From: Rotaria macrura
Lineage: Eukaryota > Rotifera > Eurotatoria > Philodinida > Philodinidae
Length of the DNA: 64,000 nt
Assembly: GCA_900239685.1 (NCBI GenBank)
Contig: OENT01000707.1
Coordinates: forward strand, 19,487-83,486
Direction of reading: 5' to 3'
A program made the translations under genes and the position numbers. How positions within the stretch are numbered: the first letter of the stretch is position 1; each line of letters starts with the position of its first letter. The notes beneath the pieces were generated by a model. It was given only the letters and a program-made list of their open reading frames with translations. It was not told where the DNA came from and did no database searches. Positions 63,085 through 64,000 of the stretch are shown piece after piece.

Positions 63085-64000
63085 TGTAACTTGTTACGCT
63101 CTATCGATCTAAAGTGTTTAAAATGTGAAAAGATTTGTGTCTCACTTTCAAAAACAATAAGAACTCCTTTTCCCGTAAAGTTTCTTTCAGTATGTCATAT
63201 GTTTGAGCGTTTCTCTTAAGATTATCACCATTTTAAGCGTAGACTGTGTGCTATCGATAAGCTCTGAGAGGCGTTTTTGAGGCTGGTCCTTACCTGGAAG
63301 CACCTTTGTGGGTCAACCAGAAGTACCACAGAATGAAAGCGACATTGCTACGAGTCCTGATAGCTACATTCCCATAGGGAGACCGACAACACCACTTTAG
63401 AATTGTACAGGCGTTACAGTCGATAAACAGGAAACGAAAAAATAAAAATAATAGTTTTGCAGATTTTATAAATAACCATAATCACACGGACGAAATCAGC
63501 AGTAATAAGTTAACAACTGCCGTCATGAGATCATGAATGTACATAATTGCTCTTTAGAGTACGCATATAAATATATACAATGAACTTGAAAAGGTCGAAA
63601 TATTTGCAAGAATTATCTTTCTCTTATTGGGGTTCACCTACACATATTTTCTCTTCTCCTTAGCGTTGTAGTAAAGGAGGTGAGTCACTCAAAACCCTTC
63701 GACCTATTGCGAGTCGCATGTATACATATCTCTATTGATTATTAGAGAATCCATATCTCCCATTAAATACTTCTGAAGAAAGTGCTAGTTTTATTCACCT
63801 CTAATACTTCAATCATTTTAAGTCCACCAACTTCTTATATAATCGACGTAAGTTTGAAAATAGTGGCCCAATCCTCATCATTATATGATGTCTTTAGTGT
63901 CATAATTCAAACGAAAAGGAATTCATAACGTTTTTGACAGTAAGACACAAATCTTTTCACATTTTAAACACTTTAGATCGATAGAGCGTAACAAGTTACA
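63085..64000. mobile_element. Element bounded by a perfect 58 bp inverted repeat, reaching the window edge
   Basis: Bases 63085-63142 and 63943-64000 are perfect reverse complements (TGTAACTTGTTACGCTC… to …GATTTGTGTCT). Similarity continues inward for roughly 30 more bases with mismatches (CTCACTTTCAAAAACAAT against CTTACTGTCAAAAACGTT, and a shared TCCTTTTC). The spacer of about 740 bases shows no clear protein. The right arm ends exactly at the window limit, so the outer boundary is unknown. Confidence 0.65.

Overview
This 64 kb window is AT-rich animal nuclear DNA. It has compact spliced genes, many with introns of about 50-75 nt, and genes that occur only in animals (a FOXP forkhead factor with a poly-Q tract, a CREB3L/OASIS bZIP factor, MIC13). 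The intron sizes, gene density and small decayed transposons fit a bdelloid rotifer best; that assignment is an inference and rests on no marker gene. No CRISPR, operon, rRNA or functional tRNA was seen.

Layout. 1-3.3 kb: a large minus-strand gene running off the left edge (function not recognised). 3.66-5.08 kb: a CG-motif-rich repeat element with a tRNA-like promoter inside it; a second copy lies inverted at 60.79-61.99 kb. 5-18 kb: gene-poor, with MITE-like elements and a dead DD37E Tc1/mariner transposon (12.79-14.10 kb) whose ends are still intact. 18.0-20.5 kb: six-exon CREB3L gene (minus). 21.5 kb: small secreted Cys-rich protein (minus). 26.8-27.2 kb: small two-exon gene (minus), divergent from the calcineurin A gene (28.4-34.0 kb, plus, six exons). 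34.2 kb: small basic nuclear-type protein. 35.8-37.3 kb: ankyrin-type protein (minus), sharing a 200 bp divergent promoter region with PSTK (37.5-38.5 kb, plus). 40.6-42.4 kb: HMG-CoA synthase (minus, six exons). 42.4-51.6 kb: a 9 kb gene desert. 51.6-55.4 kb: FOXP (minus, twelve coding exons), with an apparent one-base frameshift in the DNA-recognition helix. 56.4-56.8 kb: MIC13/QIL1 (minus, three exons). 58.5-59.9 kb: a decayed minus-strand gene. 60.0-62.0 kb: three different transposable elements in a row. 63.1-64.0 kb: a perfect 58 bp inverted repeat whose outer arm ends at the window edge.

The genes do not form one pathway. They cover calcium signalling (calcineurin), ER/Golgi stress transcription (CREB3L), selenocysteine-tRNA synthesis (PSTK), the mevalonate pathway (HMGCS), mitochondrial cristae (MIC13) and developmental transcription (FOXP). 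Exon boundaries were set by eye from GT/AG sites, phase continuity and family alignment from memory; totals in frame were checked for each spliced gene.
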